Assembly (NCBI GenBank): GCA_013822425.1
Contig: PNKL01000012.1
Span: forward strand, 1 to 64,000
From: Gemmatimonas sp.
GTDB lineage: Bacteria; Gemmatimonadota; Gemmatimonadetes; Gemmatimonadales; Gemmatimonadaceae
Length of the DNA: 64,000 bases
Reading direction: 5' to 3'
Shown: piece by piece, positions 1-8,209 of the stretch
Layout: each line of letters opens with the position of its first letter
Numbering within the stretch: the first letter of the stretch is position 1
Position numbers and translations under genes: made by a program
Notes under the pieces: model-generated
Database searches by the model: none
What the model saw: only the letters and a program-made list of their open reading frames with translations
What the model was told of the DNA's origin: nothing

Positions 1-426
1 CTAGCGAAGGTCCCGGGCACTCGATTCGTAGTGTGCGCAGAAGTCCTAGGCGAACTGACTGATCCTGCGCAATCAGCCGGCGTGCACGCCTGCATCGCCA
101 ACGGTGCGCTATCGGTCGTCGCGTTCGAGACGACGGCGGAGTTGGCCACGTACGCCGCGCATCGCCGGATCATGGGTCAAGGCGAGGCGGCTGCCCTCGC
201 GCTCGCCGAGCATCGTGGCCTGGCAATTGCCTCGGACGAGAAGCGAGTGTTTCGCCGCGAGGCGACAGCGCGTCTCGGCGCTGACCGCATCGTGACGACC
301 GCCGACATGTTCGTCGCGTGTATTCGCGCCGGGGCGATCTCGATTGAGGGCGCAGATGATGCGCTGCGAACGCTGACTGCCAACAGGTTCACACTGCCGT
401 TCGCGAGCTTTCGTGACGTTCTTTGA
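1..426 (+). CDS. PIN-superfamily (DUF3368-like) nuclease, 5'-truncated by window edge
   Basis: The frame is open from the first base, so the gene begins outside the window; the GTG at 31 is only the first possible start seen. The visible part (about 140 residues) has the pattern of PIN-like DUF3368 proteins: a central GxGEAAALALA helix (around 'MGQGEAAALAL'), then a strand ending in the acidic 'ASDEKR', and a C-terminal 'RAGAISIEGADDAL' helix pair. In the family these acidic residues help bind metal in an RNase fold, usually as the toxin of a toxin-antitoxin pair. The N-terminal first Asp of the active site would lie upstream of the window. It converges on the EcoRII gene, and no partner antitoxin is visible downstream on the same strand. 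Function is family-level inference. Confidence 0.6.
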   Translation, partial: LAKVPGTRFVVCAEVLGELTDPAQSAGVHACIANGALSVVAFETTAELATYAAHRRIMGQGEAAALALAEHRGLAIASDEKRVFRREATARLGADRIVTTADMFVACIRAGAISIEGADDALRTLTANRFTLPFASFRDVL

Positions 427-449
427 GAGGCGCCGGCGTCCGCGGCAGG

Positions 450-569
450 CCCGAGCAGCGCGGAATGATCGGCCACGATCGCCGAAAGCGCCTTCCCGGA
501 ACGCCTAGTAAATGCTCGCGCGCTACGCAGTAGTGCTTCGTCGACGCTGATGACCAGTCGCGGCCGCAC
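450..569 (-). pseudogene. possible RHH antitoxin-like fragment
   Basis: On the minus strand, translated residues reading 'PRLVISVDEALLRSARA' followed by 'SGKALSAIVADHSALLG' resemble the beta strand, helix 1 and helix 2 of a VapB/ribbon-helix-helix antitoxin. A GTG at 569 could start it, but there is no stop near the expected length: the frame runs on antisense into the PIN gene. It may be a relic or a chance match. It sits in the gap between the convergent PIN and EcoRII genes; nothing else was seen there. Confidence 0.2.
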
Positions 570-603
570 CGCTGCCGCCCGAGTCCTTCGGCCGACGTGT
601 GGT

Positions 604-1839
604 TCAGGCCAACGCTTTGACTTCACGGATGAATGCCTCGAACGTAACGAGTTCGCCCCGCAGCTCATCCGGATACTTGTCGTGCAATCCAAGCGGCACC
701 ACGAGCTGCACGCCCTCCTCGCGCATCTCCTTGAACTGCGGAACGGACACGCCTTCCTGGAGCGTCAGCAGGTGTTTCTCCTCTACACGCTTCGCTTCAT
801 TGAGAATCTGTCGCCATCGATCCTTGCAAGTCGTCTTCGCTCCGAGCATGCGCAGCTTGTTCGCCGGCCATTTCTTGTCGTGGTAGAGTTCGATGGACGG
901 GAAGATGAAATCCGGGGTGCGCCGTTCCTCCGTCTGAGGCGTCCATGTGTGCGGGACGGCCTCCTCATTGAAGATCGCGCGAGCGTGCAGCTCGAGTGAC
1001 TTGCCAGCGCGTGACTTTCTGCGGTTGGTGACAGAATTCGCGAATCTCACGAACTCCTCGACATTCGCAAAGCCCTCCTTCACGCGCGGTAACACGACGT
1101 GGCTCTCGATGCTTTGAAAGAGCTCGTACTCGCACGCGCGCCGTGTGAGCAGCCGATCATCAGCGCCGAGGTGCCGACGGCCCTGGAGTCTGGCCAGCAC
1201 CATGTCCACGATTGCCTCGCCGGACGGCAATTCATCGCGCCACTCGGGTAGCAATTCGTGTGCCCGCAGCGCACACGGACTGTGGCGCGGTCGCGTCAGC
1301 GTGCCAATCAGCCCCGCGCTGGGAGTGAAGCACACCCCTTTGCCCGGCTCGACAAGCCCAAGGGCAGACAGGATGAGATCTTCTTCTTCGACGCTCCTTG
1401 TGATCCACACCTCGACACCGTCGGCGTCCTTACCAGATCCCGGCTGCTGGAAGGCGAACATGACCAAGCTGCCCGTCGCGTCCTCTGCTACCAAGGGGTG
1501 TTCCTTTCCTCCCCAGTTCGTCAACCGTGCCTCGTCGCGCCCGTTACCACGCTTCTCCACACGCCGGCTGTTGTACCAGATGAGCCGCACGTCCTGCGTG
1601 AGGCGATGCGAGGCTACGTTCGCCGTTAGATGCAAGTCGGGGTTCTTGTCGTGCTCCGCACGTTCAGTGAGCGTGGGGAACGCTGCCCGCAGGAGTTCCT
1701 TGCCAAGGTATGGACCGCCTTGGTGAACGTTCGGTTTCGCATACGTATCGTTGGCGGCGATGTACTTGGCATACCAGTGCCAGCCAGGTGCCGACACGCG
1801 CGAAAGCCATTGTTCCAAATCGTCGACGGGCCGGGTCAT
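604..1839 (-). CDS. EcoRII-type type II restriction endonuclease
   Basis: Predicted 411-residue restriction enzyme. The C-terminal part carries the EcoRII/PspGI/SsoII catalytic signature: 'TPDFIFPSIELYHD', then 'LGAKTTCKDRWRQ', a variant PD-(D/E)XK core with the Lys, Arg and Tyr used by EcoRII. The N-terminal ~170 residues are the expected place of the effector-DNA (B3-like) domain. EcoRII cuts before CCWGG and needs two sites; the same specificity here is an inference supported by the adjacent Dcm-like methylase and Vsr. The ATG at 1839 overlaps the vsr stop as ATGA (1836-1839), which decides the start over an in-frame upstream codon and implies translational coupling. Third gene of dcm-vsr-endonuclease operon. 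Confidence 0.88.
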   Translation of the reverse strand: MTRPVDDLEQWLSRVSAPGWHWYAKYIAANDTYAKPNVHQGGPYLGKELLRAAFPTLTERAEHDKNPDLHLTANVASHRLTQDVRLIWYNSRRVEKRGNGRDEARLTNWGGKEHPLVAEDATGSLVMFAFQQPGSGKDADGVEVWITRSVEEEDLILSALGLVEPGKGVCFTPSAGLIGTLTRPRHSPCALRAHELLPEWRDELPSGEAIVDMVLARLQGRRHLGADDRLLTRRACEYELFQSIESHVVLPRVKEGFANVEEFVRFANSVTNRRKSRAGKSLELHARAIFNEEAVPHTWTPQTEERRTPDFIFPSIELYHDKKWPANKLRMLGAKTTCKDRWRQILNEAKRVEEKHLLTLQEGVSVPQFKEMREEGVQLVVPLGLHDKYPDELRGELVTFEAFIREVKALA

Positions 1840-2249
1840 CGCTTGTGACTCCTGATCAGACGAGCGAGTCGCTCGATTCGCGCCGGTGTGATCTCGCACG
1901 CCCACAGCGTGTGCACGGTCCATCCCTCCCGTCGCAGATCAATCGCGTTTCGCTTGTCGCGCGCGACGTTTGTCCGGAACTTACTCCGCCAGAACGCGGT
2001 GTTCGTGGACGGCATCGTGCTGAACCGACATCCGGTGTGTCGGTGCCAGAAGCAACCGTGCACGAATACGACAGATCGCCAGCGCGGCAGGACGATGTCA
2101 GGTGTGCCAGGGAGGGTGCGCAAGTTGAGTCGAAACCGCAAGCCAGCGCGATGAAGGCCCGACCTGACGGCTCGCTCCGGCTGCGTGTTCGCGCCGCGAA
2201 TCGCCGACATCATGCGACTGCGCGTCGCGCGATCGACGACGTCGGTCAT
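1836..2249 (-). CDS. vsr: very short patch repair endonuclease Vsr
   Basis: 137 residues, the usual Vsr length. Starts with the family's 'RSRMMSAIRGANTQPE' segment, then 'PGTPDIVLPRW' with the catalytic Asp, and 'VFVHGCFWHRHTGC' with the zinc-binding Cys/His cluster. Vsr nicks 5' of the T in T:G mismatches produced when 5-methylcytosine in CCWGG deaminates, so it protects the genome from Dcm-driven C-to-T mutation. It starts 6 bp after the dcm stop and ends inside the endonuclease start codon, giving a compact operon. Intact, with no missing motif. Confidence 0.95.
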   Translation of the reverse strand: MTDVVDRATRSRMMSAIRGANTQPERAVRSGLHRAGLRFRLNLRTLPGTPDIVLPRWRSVVFVHGCFWHRHTGCRFSTMPSTNTAFWRSKFRTNVARDKRNAIDLRREGWTVHTLWACEITPARIERLARLIRSHKR

Positions 2250-2255
2250 GCGCCC

Positions 2256-3521
2256 TCAGGCCGCGCCCTTGGCGCGCTTCCGTGAGGTTGCAACCGCCGC
2301 GACGATCGGAGCCAGTGCCTTCGCAATCGCCTCGACCACCGGCACCGCCACGGAGTTGCCGAACTGCTTGTACGCCTGTGTATCCGACACGACGATCCGG
2401 AACGGCTCTGAACCTGGACGGTCGAAGCCCATGAGTCGCGCGCATTCACGCGGCGTGAGCCGCCGAGGATTCCCGCCCTTGCGCCGTACGAGGATCTCAG
2501 ATCCGTCCTTGTAGTACCTCGCCGACAGCGTACGGGCGACATCCTTCGGCGTCACGAGTCCGAAGCCGAAACCGTTGCCCGCCGCCTGATGCTTGGCCGC
2601 GTATCCCTGCAGGTAACCCCACAGGTGGTCGGTCAAGACGTACTTCGGAAGCACGCGGCCCTTTGCATCCAGGAAACGGGGCTCGATCTCCTCGGAGCCG
2701 TCCTCCGGGTGGAGGATCGAGGACAAACGCGGACCAAAGGCGGGATCCGGAATGTCCACAGTCGTCCAGTCGAACTGGACGCCCATGTCGGGGCGAATGC
2801 CGACGATGAAGACGCGCTCGCGGTGCTGAGGGACGAACGATCGCGCGTCGACGACTTTGACGCTCACCTTGTAGCCGAGCTTCTCCGTCAGCGTGCGACG
2901 AATGACCCCGAAGGTCCGCCCTTTGTCGTGCGACGCGAGATTCTTGACGTTCTCCAGCACGAACGCCTTCGGGCGCTTTTCGTCGATGATGCGCTCGAGA
3001 TCGAAGAACAACGTGCCCTGCGTTTCGCATTCAAAGCCATGCTTGCGGCCGAGGGCGTTCTTCTTGGACACGCCAGCGATGCTGAATGGCTGGCACGGAA
3101 AGCCGGCGAGCAGGATGTCGTGGTCAGGAATCTTGGCCGCGTCCACCTTCGTGATGTCGCCGTACAGCCCGTGATCGCCGAAGTTGGCCTTGTAGGTCGA
3201 CTGCGCAAACTTGTCCCACTCGGACGTGAATACACAACGGCCGCCAGCGCGCTCGAAGCCCTTTCGGAAGCCGCCGATGCCGGCGAAGAGGTCGATGAAC
3301 GTGAAGGAGCAGTCCGCTGGATTCGGCGACGGCGGCTGAAGCGTCAGCATGTACTGGAGCACCGCCTCTCGGACGCGAACTTCGCCCGACTCCCATCGAG
3401 CGACTTGACGCACCGAGTAACCGGCGCGTTCAGCCAGCTCCGATTGGGTCAGGCCGAGGGAGGCGCGGGCCTTTCGCAGGGAAATCGAGCCATCAGTTTT
3501 GGGTTTTGTTCGTGGGGACAT
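2256..3521 (-). CDS. dcm: DNA cytosine-5 methyltransferase, Dcm/M.EcoRII type, with N-terminal HTH
   Basis: 421 residues. Residues ~13-60 form a helix-turn-helix ('[20 protein letters not shown]'), the kind of N-terminal domain by which M.EcoRII and M.SsoII repress their own promoters. The catalytic domain has motif I '[15 protein letters not shown]', motif IV 'GFPCQPFS' with the nucleophilic Cys, motif VI 'ENV', motif VIII 'PQHRERVF' and motif X '[10 protein letters not shown]'. CCWGG specificity is inferred from similarity to Dcm and from the EcoRII-type partner. Two ATGs exist (3527 and 3521). The -10 box at 3529-3534 puts the transcript start close to 3522, so the ATG at 3521 is preferred and the mRNA is probably leaderless. 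First gene of the operon. Confidence 0.92.
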   Translation of the reverse strand: MSPRTKPKTDGSISLRKARASLGLTQSELAERAGYSVRQVARWESGEVRVREAVLQYMLTLQPPSPNPADCSFTFIDLFAGIGGFRKGFERAGGRCVFTSEWDKFAQSTYKANFGDHGLYGDITKVDAAKIPDHDILLAGFPCQPFSIAGVSKKNALGRKHGFECETQGTLFFDLERIIDEKRPKAFVLENVKNLASHDKGRTFGVIRRTLTEKLGYKVSVKVVDARSFVPQHRERVFIVGIRPDMGVQFDWTTVDIPDPAFGPRLSSILHPEDGSEEIEPRFLDAKGRVLPKYVLTDHLWGYLQGYAAKHQAAGNGFGFGLVTPKDVARTLSARYYKDGSEILVRRKGGNPRRLTPRECARLMGFDRPGSEPFRIVVSDTQAYKQFGNSVAVPVVEAIAKALAPIVAAVATSRKRAKGAA

Positions 3522-3523
3522 TT

Positions 3524-3557
3524 GCATGACTTTATGTCATGCTAGGCGGTACGTCAA
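3524..3557 (-). promoter_or_regulatory. dcm promoter with palindromic operator over the -10 box
   Basis: On the minus strand TTGACG (3552-3557) and TAAAGT (3529-3534) are separated by 17 bp. A perfect inverted repeat, GCATGAC (3524-3530) and GTCATGC (3536-3542) with a 5-bp spacer, lies across the -10 box and the likely transcription start. Since the encoded methylase has an N-terminal HTH, autorepression is the natural reading; that step is inference. Confidence 0.65.
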
Positions 3558-3666
3558 GTCGTGCGCTTCATGGTGCTTCCGCCCGTCTGCGCGCTCCAGT
3601 AGTCTTACCGCGTCACACGATACGCGCGGTGCACCTCTCGCTTAACACAACCACCCCTCAATCAGC

Positions 3667-3691
3667 AAAAGCCGCGCTTCAGGCAACGCGG
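3667..3691 (-). terminator. weak terminator-like hairpin at the end of the membrane acetyltransferase gene
   Basis: Minus-strand stem CCGCG / CGCGG with a 10-nt loop followed by CTTTT. It overlaps the stop codon of the gene ending at 3679. The stem is only 5 bp, so the call is tentative. Confidence 0.3.
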
Positions 3692-4587
3692 TTGGGTCTC
3701 GTACCGCTCCTCTCCTGTCGCCAGCCCAGTACAACTCGCTCTCGATTCCACTCCGGTATCAACGCTCGCGCGTTAGCGATGACCTGTTCCATCGCGCACA
3801 CGTAAAGGGGGAACGGATCACGGCGATCGAGCTGCGCGGAGTGCCGCAAGAAGCCGAACTTCTGGAGCAACGCCTCGCCTTCCGATGACGCCGCCTCGGC
3901 ATAGAGCAGCTTACCCTCTAGAGGAGCATAGTAGTGCTGAAGGTAGTCCTGCATCGCCCAGATCAGTCGATATGCGTGCAGCGGTCCCGCTCCAGAACAC
4001 GAATCCGACACGGCGATGCCTGCCAAGTACAGACGTCGCGCTCGTCGCGCGGGCAGGGCACCGAGAATGTGCTCGCGCCGAATATCGTGCTCACCGCAAC
4101 GTCCCTCGACGAGCATATCCATGAAACTCGTCTTCAGGGGAAAGACATCGAAATAGCCAGCAATCTTTCGCGTGCGGTCGAAGAGACAGACAAGAAGATT
4201 CGGGTTTACGCTAAGCCACTGCTCATAGAGGTCAGGCGACAGTGGCTTGACTTCCGGATAGACGCACGCAGCCAAGCTGTTGACTTCCAACACATGTTTG
4301 TGATCTGCCGTGCAACTGATGAGCACCTGTGATCCACCAAGTTGCTCCTCAGCCAGCAACTCCGCGATCGGCATCGCACGCGGACGCTCTCGCATCCACG
4401 CGACGCATCCAGCAATTACGACGCTGGTGCCCATCGTGATCACGGACAACCGTGCCGTGATTGCGATCCCTGGCATGAGGTCGATCACGGCAGCGACGAC
4501 GCCGATAAGGACCACGAAGGACGCGCCCCAGAGAACGATTAGACGCCACCCTCGGGCCCTGACGCGCCGTACTATCTCGGAGAACAT
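3679..4587 (-). CDS. membrane-anchored protein with GNAT-like acetyltransferase domain
   Basis: 302 residues from the ATG at 4587 (an upstream start at 4617 is also in frame). Two hydrophobic helices near the N-terminus ('LIVLWGASFVVLIGVVAAVI' and 'ITMGTSVVIAGCVAW') predict a two-pass anchor. The cytosolic part resembles a GNAT fold: strand 'RRLYLAGIAVSDS', a helix, then 'LLYAEAASSEGEALLQKFGF' matching the strand5-helix4 region. The usual R/QxxGxG/A acetyl-CoA loop is not clear, so catalysis is uncertain. It overlaps the end of the soluble acetyltransferase gene by 16 bp and is probably coupled to it. GC is visibly lower than in the housekeeping genes, which suggests transfer with the island. 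Substrate unknown. Confidence 0.55.
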   Translation of the reverse strand: MFSEIVRRVRARGWRLIVLWGASFVVLIGVVAAVIDLMPGIAITARLSVITMGTSVVIAGCVAWMRERPRAMPIAELLAEEQLGGSQVLISCTADHKHVLEVNSLAACVYPEVKPLSPDLYEQWLSVNPNLLVCLFDRTRKIAGYFDVFPLKTSFMDMLVEGRCGEHDIRREHILGALPARRARRLYLAGIAVSDSCSGAGPLHAYRLIWAMQDYLQHYYAPLEGKLLYAEAASSEGEALLQKFGFLRHSAQLDRRDPFPLYVCAMEQVIANARALIPEWNRERVVLGWRQERSGTRPNRVA

Positions 4588-5054
4588 TCCCACAGATAGA
4601 AATCCTGTCCGTACCAATGGTTCTTGAGTTCCGCGATTCTTGTGAATCCGAATTGCGTGAGGACCTTCTGCGATCTAATGTTGTCTGTTCGCGTGTCACA
4701 CCAGATCTTGTGCGCACGGCGCAATGCGAGAGTCTGCTGCAGGGCCACAAGGAGCGCGTTGCCGATATGCCTACCGCGATGTTCTTCGTGAACCCCAAAC
4801 CAGCAGAGCCACACAAGGCCGTCATCGTACTTACTGATACAGAAACCGATCGGCTTCTGTCCCTCCCACGCCACGAGCACTGAATCGGCATCGGAGGCAC
4901 AAAGCGCTGTCAATTCGACGGAGCCGTACTTGGCTAGCTCCTCTGACTTCGCCCGCTCATTGTAGTACGGCAGCGGCCTGACTGTTGCCGCAACAAGAGC
5001 GGCTACCGTAGGCGACTCAGCAGCCGCAAGTCTCCTGATGCTTACGGAACTCAT
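4572..5054 (-). CDS. GNAT family N-acetyltransferase
   Basis: 160 residues from the ATG at 5054, chosen because AAAGGAG precedes it at good distance. Acetyl-CoA binding motif A is clear ('FGVHEEHRGRHIGNALL', RxxGxxxG form), followed by 'WCDTRTDNIRSQKVLTQFGF', the typical strand4-helix4-strand5 end of GNAT enzymes. It would transfer an acetyl group from acetyl-CoA to an amine; the substrate cannot be read from sequence. It is the first gene of a two-gene unit with the membrane-anchored GNAT-like protein, sitting between two DNA-methylation modules. Base composition is AT-richer than the surroundings. Confidence 0.75.
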   Translation of the reverse strand: MSSVSIRRLAAAESPTVAALVAATVRPLPYYNERAKSEELAKYGSVELTALCASDADSVLVAWEGQKPIGFCISKYDDGLVWLCWFGVHEEHRGRHIGNALLVALQQTLALRRAHKIWCDTRTDNIRSQKVLTQFGFTRIAELKNHWYGQDFYLWECSPR

Positions 5055-5267
5055 CGGTGCTCCTTTCTCCGAGTTATCACCAGCCGAGTCGAGATCGGGC
5101 GTCGCAAAGAGACCCGGTCGCGACCCTCGAAGCTCGTTCCACGGCAACGCAGCTCGCGTATCGCGATGCCCACTTCCACGTCTGCGCCGTCGGTCCAACT
5201 CCAACTCTTTGCGGCTACTGCATCAGATGGATCGAACTCGCCACGATCCGCGCCCATGACACCATCT

Positions 5268-6926
5268 TCAGCTCGTCGCGGCTCCCGCGGTGGGAGTTTG
5301 CGCATTCACCGTCGCATTATCGAGTCGCGTGACCAGATATGACACAAGGCTTAAGACATTCAGGCAGTCAAGTTCCGAGAATACTGTGGGCACCATCGAG
5401 TCCATCGGGCCGTGCGCGATGGGATTGCGAAAGCCAGTGATTAGCCCGCGCGACAAATGTGCCTGGCCCTCCTGGATATTCCTCTCTGAATCGGTCTTAA
5501 GATCGTTCAATTGTAGGTGGGGCAGTTGCACAAACGGGGGCCTCCCAAATACGCCATCGACGAGGGGTCGTCCGTCGTCCTTGAGACCGGTCAACCCGCG
5601 AATGAGTTCGCAGAAGATCTTCGAGCCCTCACTCGCGGCGTGCCCGTATTGCGCCTTCTCGTAATACTGCTTCACGCGGTCCTTCACACTAGCGTGCAGA
5701 TGTCGCCAGTGAAGCTGAGGATACTCAGGTATCAGCTCGTGAAGAGCCTTAACTATCGGAGTGAACTTCGTTAACGCGTCCTCACCTCCAAGGCTCTCAA
5801 TTATGCTCCCCGCACTCGCCCGAACGTCCGCCGGCATTGTACTAAGCCATGCATGCGTATCTATGCCCGTGGCCGCCTTAAACTCTTCCCCCTTCTTCTC
5901 CTTGCGTTTCTTTCTCCACTCGACGTTCACCTGCGACACGATTCCAGCCAGAAAGGTCCTCAGCTCAACCATTTCTGGATTATCCCAATCGAGTGATTGT
6001 CGGTTGGTCGATATCACATCCTCGGCCAAGTCATCCACAAAATCGACGCTGATCCAGCCAGTCAAATACTGATAGAAATGACTTGATGCGCTAGCGGAAA
6101 AGAACTCGGGCGCATTCACCAGCTTCGTGCGCGCAAAGAGCGCTATGCCTCGAAGGCCGGAGGCGGGCGTGAGTGGCGTCCGTGCCGTGATAAGCGAACC
6201 CGTGATCTTGCCGAAGTAGGGCGACTCCTTTGGAATGAACATGGAATCGCTCACATCCCAAGTAAATTCGGCATCCAGGGTACGAAATCGCCGCTTATTG
6301 TCGAGCGCGATGCGGTCGCCATTTGACGCCTCGATCAGAACGCCGAAAGACTTCTCGAAAATGAAGAGGCGCGAAAGGCTATCGGCGAGTCCCCCAGCAT
6401 CGAAAGGTGACGTTCGCTTTAGTCCCGCCAACGATACCTTCGTGCCATTCTCCTCATCAGTCGGCGCATCAACTTCCATCGCCCTAGGCCTGTACTCGCC
6501 CTTCGCATCATTGAGCTCATTCCAGTCAAGCACGAGCACATTGCGCTTCTTATCGCGACAAGTGTCAATGGTAATTGTCGCCGCAAGCCCGAAGAGTGCG
6601 AGCTTGCCGAGCCCCTTCTTGCCTATTCGCTTTCGGCCAAACTTTGGCGAAACTCCGTCTCCGTCGCCGGAGCGTCTGTTTCTACCGATCACCAGAAACT
6701 TGTCGTTGATTTCATCCCGCGTCAGGCCATCGCCGTTGTCGACGACAACGATTCCCGTGGGTGCACCATTCTCCTCCTCAAGAGTGATGGTCACAAGCGA
6801 TGCGTCTGCGTCGTAGGCGTTCGCCACAATCTCGGCGATTGCGGGAGGCAGTGTGGAGTACATGCGCACGCCGAGATGCTTAATCGTGCGTGGGTCAAAC
6901 TTCATCAAGAATGGAGACTCAGCCAT
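5268..6926 (-). CDS. MORC/Hsp90-type GHKL ATPase with C-terminal Hypoth_ymh-like domain
   Basis: 552 residues. The N-terminal GHKL ATPase has the N box 'EIVANAYDADA' (E32, N36), G1 box 'VDNGDGL' (D63) and the lid/G2 region 'RKRIGKKGLGKLALFG' (about 99-113). Residues ~210-330 fit the S5-like middle domain. The C-terminus ends with 'LSRGLITGFRNPIAHG', the pattern of the TIGR02391/Hypoth_ymh domain often found in defence genes. Iyer, Abhiman and Aravind described such paraMORC ATPases as partners of restriction-modification systems. Its ATG (6926) lies inside the end of the second methylase gene (8-bp overlap), so the two are co-translated. Proposed role: ATP-driven clamp or loader in modification-dependent DNA restriction; no nuclease domain is evident. 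Low GC suggests transfer. Confidence 0.8.
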   Translation of the reverse strand: MAESPFLMKFDPRTIKHLGVRMYSTLPPAIAEIVANAYDADASLVTITLEEENGAPTGIVVVDNGDGLTRDEINDKFLVIGRNRRSGDGDGVSPKFGRKRIGKKGLGKLALFGLAATITIDTCRDKKRNVLVLDWNELNDAKGEYRPRAMEVDAPTDEENGTKVSLAGLKRTSPFDAGGLADSLSRLFIFEKSFGVLIEASNGDRIALDNKRRFRTLDAEFTWDVSDSMFIPKESPYFGKITGSLITARTPLTPASGLRGIALFARTKLVNAPEFFSASASSHFYQYLTGWISVDFVDDLAEDVISTNRQSLDWDNPEMVELRTFLAGIVSQVNVEWRKKRKEKKGEEFKAATGIDTHAWLSTMPADVRASAGSIIESLGGEDALTKFTPIVKALHELIPEYPQLHWRHLHASVKDRVKQYYEKAQYGHAASEGSKIFCELIRGLTGLKDDGRPLVDGVFGRPPFVQLPHLQLNDLKTDSERNIQEGQAHLSRGLITGFRNPIAHGPMDSMVPTVFSELDCLNVLSLVSYLVTRLDNATVNAQTPTAGAATS

Positions 6927-7947
6927 GTCGCCGCCGTTCTCTCAGAGCTAGCGAATGTGCGCGAATGAATGCAGGAGGAAGTGCGTTGCCGATCATTTCC
7001 GCCAGCTTCACCTTGCCGATATTGGCAGGGAACTTGTAGGTAAGAGGAAACGACTGAAGAAGTGCGGCCTCGCGAAGGGTAATTGCCCGATTCTCGCTCG
7101 GATGCAAGAAACGACCCTTTGATGGGTTGAAGCACCCCGTCGTGATCGTGGGAGCAACCTCGTCCCACGCCATTCGACCGTATACATCTCCGAATCCGTC
7201 AGATTCGCCGTGACACTTGAGCGTGAGATGCGCTGGCAGTGACGAGCGCCCTCCGCCGTCTTTGGGTATATTTCGGATCCTCTCGCGAACTCGCACCGAA
7301 CGGTGCTCTGGCAGATCATGCAACGCATCGCCGCTGCGACCGGCGGGTCCCAATAGTCCAATAGCCTCGCGCACTGTGACAAGCCGACAGACTTCGTCTG
7401 CCAACCGGGGCTCACTCACGCGACTGGCGATCACCACCGCTCGCCTGCGGCGCTGAGGAACGCCGTACTGCGCAACGTTCAGCACGCGTGCCTTGATGAC
7501 GTAACCCGCGTTCTTCAGCGCTTGAGTGAAGAGCCTATGGCGCCTGTCGCTGATCAAGCGCGGAACGTTCTCCAGCATGACATGCCTCGGCCACAGCTCA
7601 AGCACTAGGCGCTGGAACTCGAAGATCAGATCGTTTCGTTCATCCCGTACCCTTCGCCTGCCGTTCTTCGTACGTAGCCGAGAGAAACCTTGGCACGGCG
7701 GACATCCACCAAGCAGATCAAGCTCTCCCTTCGCCAGATTCAGTGCATGGAGAATCGACTCGGCCGTGACCTGTGAGATGTCCTCTCTCCATACTTGCAC
7801 GGAGGGATGATTGAGCGTGTAAACGTCCGCGGCGCGTGCATCGATTTCGACAGCACCAATCACATTGTATCCTGCTTGCTTGAAACCTTCTGTCATGCCG
7901 CCGCAGCCAGCGAAGCAGTCAAAAGCCGTGGCCTGATGTTTCGGCAT
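6919..7947 (-). CDS. DNA cytosine-5 methyltransferase (second, non-Dcm type)
   Basis: 342 residues from the ATG at 7947, preferred over the ATG at 8004 because AGGAG lies just upstream. Motif I is 'AFDCFAGCGGMTEGF', motif IV 'GGCPPCQGFS' with the catalytic Cys, motif VI 'LENVPRL', motif VIII 'GVPQRRRRAVVIA' and motif X 'IGNALPPAFI'. It belongs to a different branch from the Dcm gene at 2256-3521 (CxPCQGFS form, no HTH) and its recognition site cannot be inferred. The gene runs directly into the MORC-type ATPase gene with an 8-bp overlap, so the pair forms one unit. Confidence 0.9.
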   Translation of the reverse strand: MPKHQATAFDCFAGCGGMTEGFKQAGYNVIGAVEIDARAADVYTLNHPSVQVWREDISQVTAESILHALNLAKGELDLLGGCPPCQGFSRLRTKNGRRRVRDERNDLIFEFQRLVLELWPRHVMLENVPRLISDRRHRLFTQALKNAGYVIKARVLNVAQYGVPQRRRRAVVIASRVSEPRLADEVCRLVTVREAIGLLGPAGRSGDALHDLPEHRSVRVRERIRNIPKDGGGRSSLPAHLTLKCHGESDGFGDVYGRMAWDEVAPTITTGCFNPSKGRFLHPSENRAITLREAALLQSFPLTYKFPANIGKVKLAEMIGNALPPAFIRAHSLALRERRRHG

Positions 7948-8141
7948 GCTCTCCTGGACCGTCTCGTGTGCAGGCAGGTCGGTTCGAATCGGCTCGGTGC
8001 GCATATCGCCTGCACTCCACTTGTTGTTTCACTCGGTGACTATTCCATCTGATGCGAGGACGCTTTCGCCTGTTTGTGCGAGGAAGACCGCGACACGGCG
8101 ATCCGGCCGGACTGCAGAGGGCGCCAAACATGCCGAATTCA

Positions 8142-8178
8142 GAGCGCCCCTCCCGACGAAAAGTCGAGAGGGGCGCTC
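8142..8178 (-). terminator. hairpin downstream of nrdJ
   Basis: Inverted repeat of 16-bp arms (GAGCGCCCCTCCCGAC and GTCGAGAGGGGCGCTC, one mismatch) with a 5-nt loop, 32 bp after the nrdJ stop. No long U-tract follows, so it may act as a stabilising or Rho-assisted 3' structure rather than a classical terminator. Confidence 0.6.
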
Positions 8179-8209
8179 CAGTCCGCAAGAGCACGGTTGT
8201 TACTCCACA

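Noticed and set aside
7970-8010. GGTTCGAATC, a tRNA T-loop-like word.
   Set aside because: Flanking bases do not pair as a T stem and no acceptor or anticodon arm is present.
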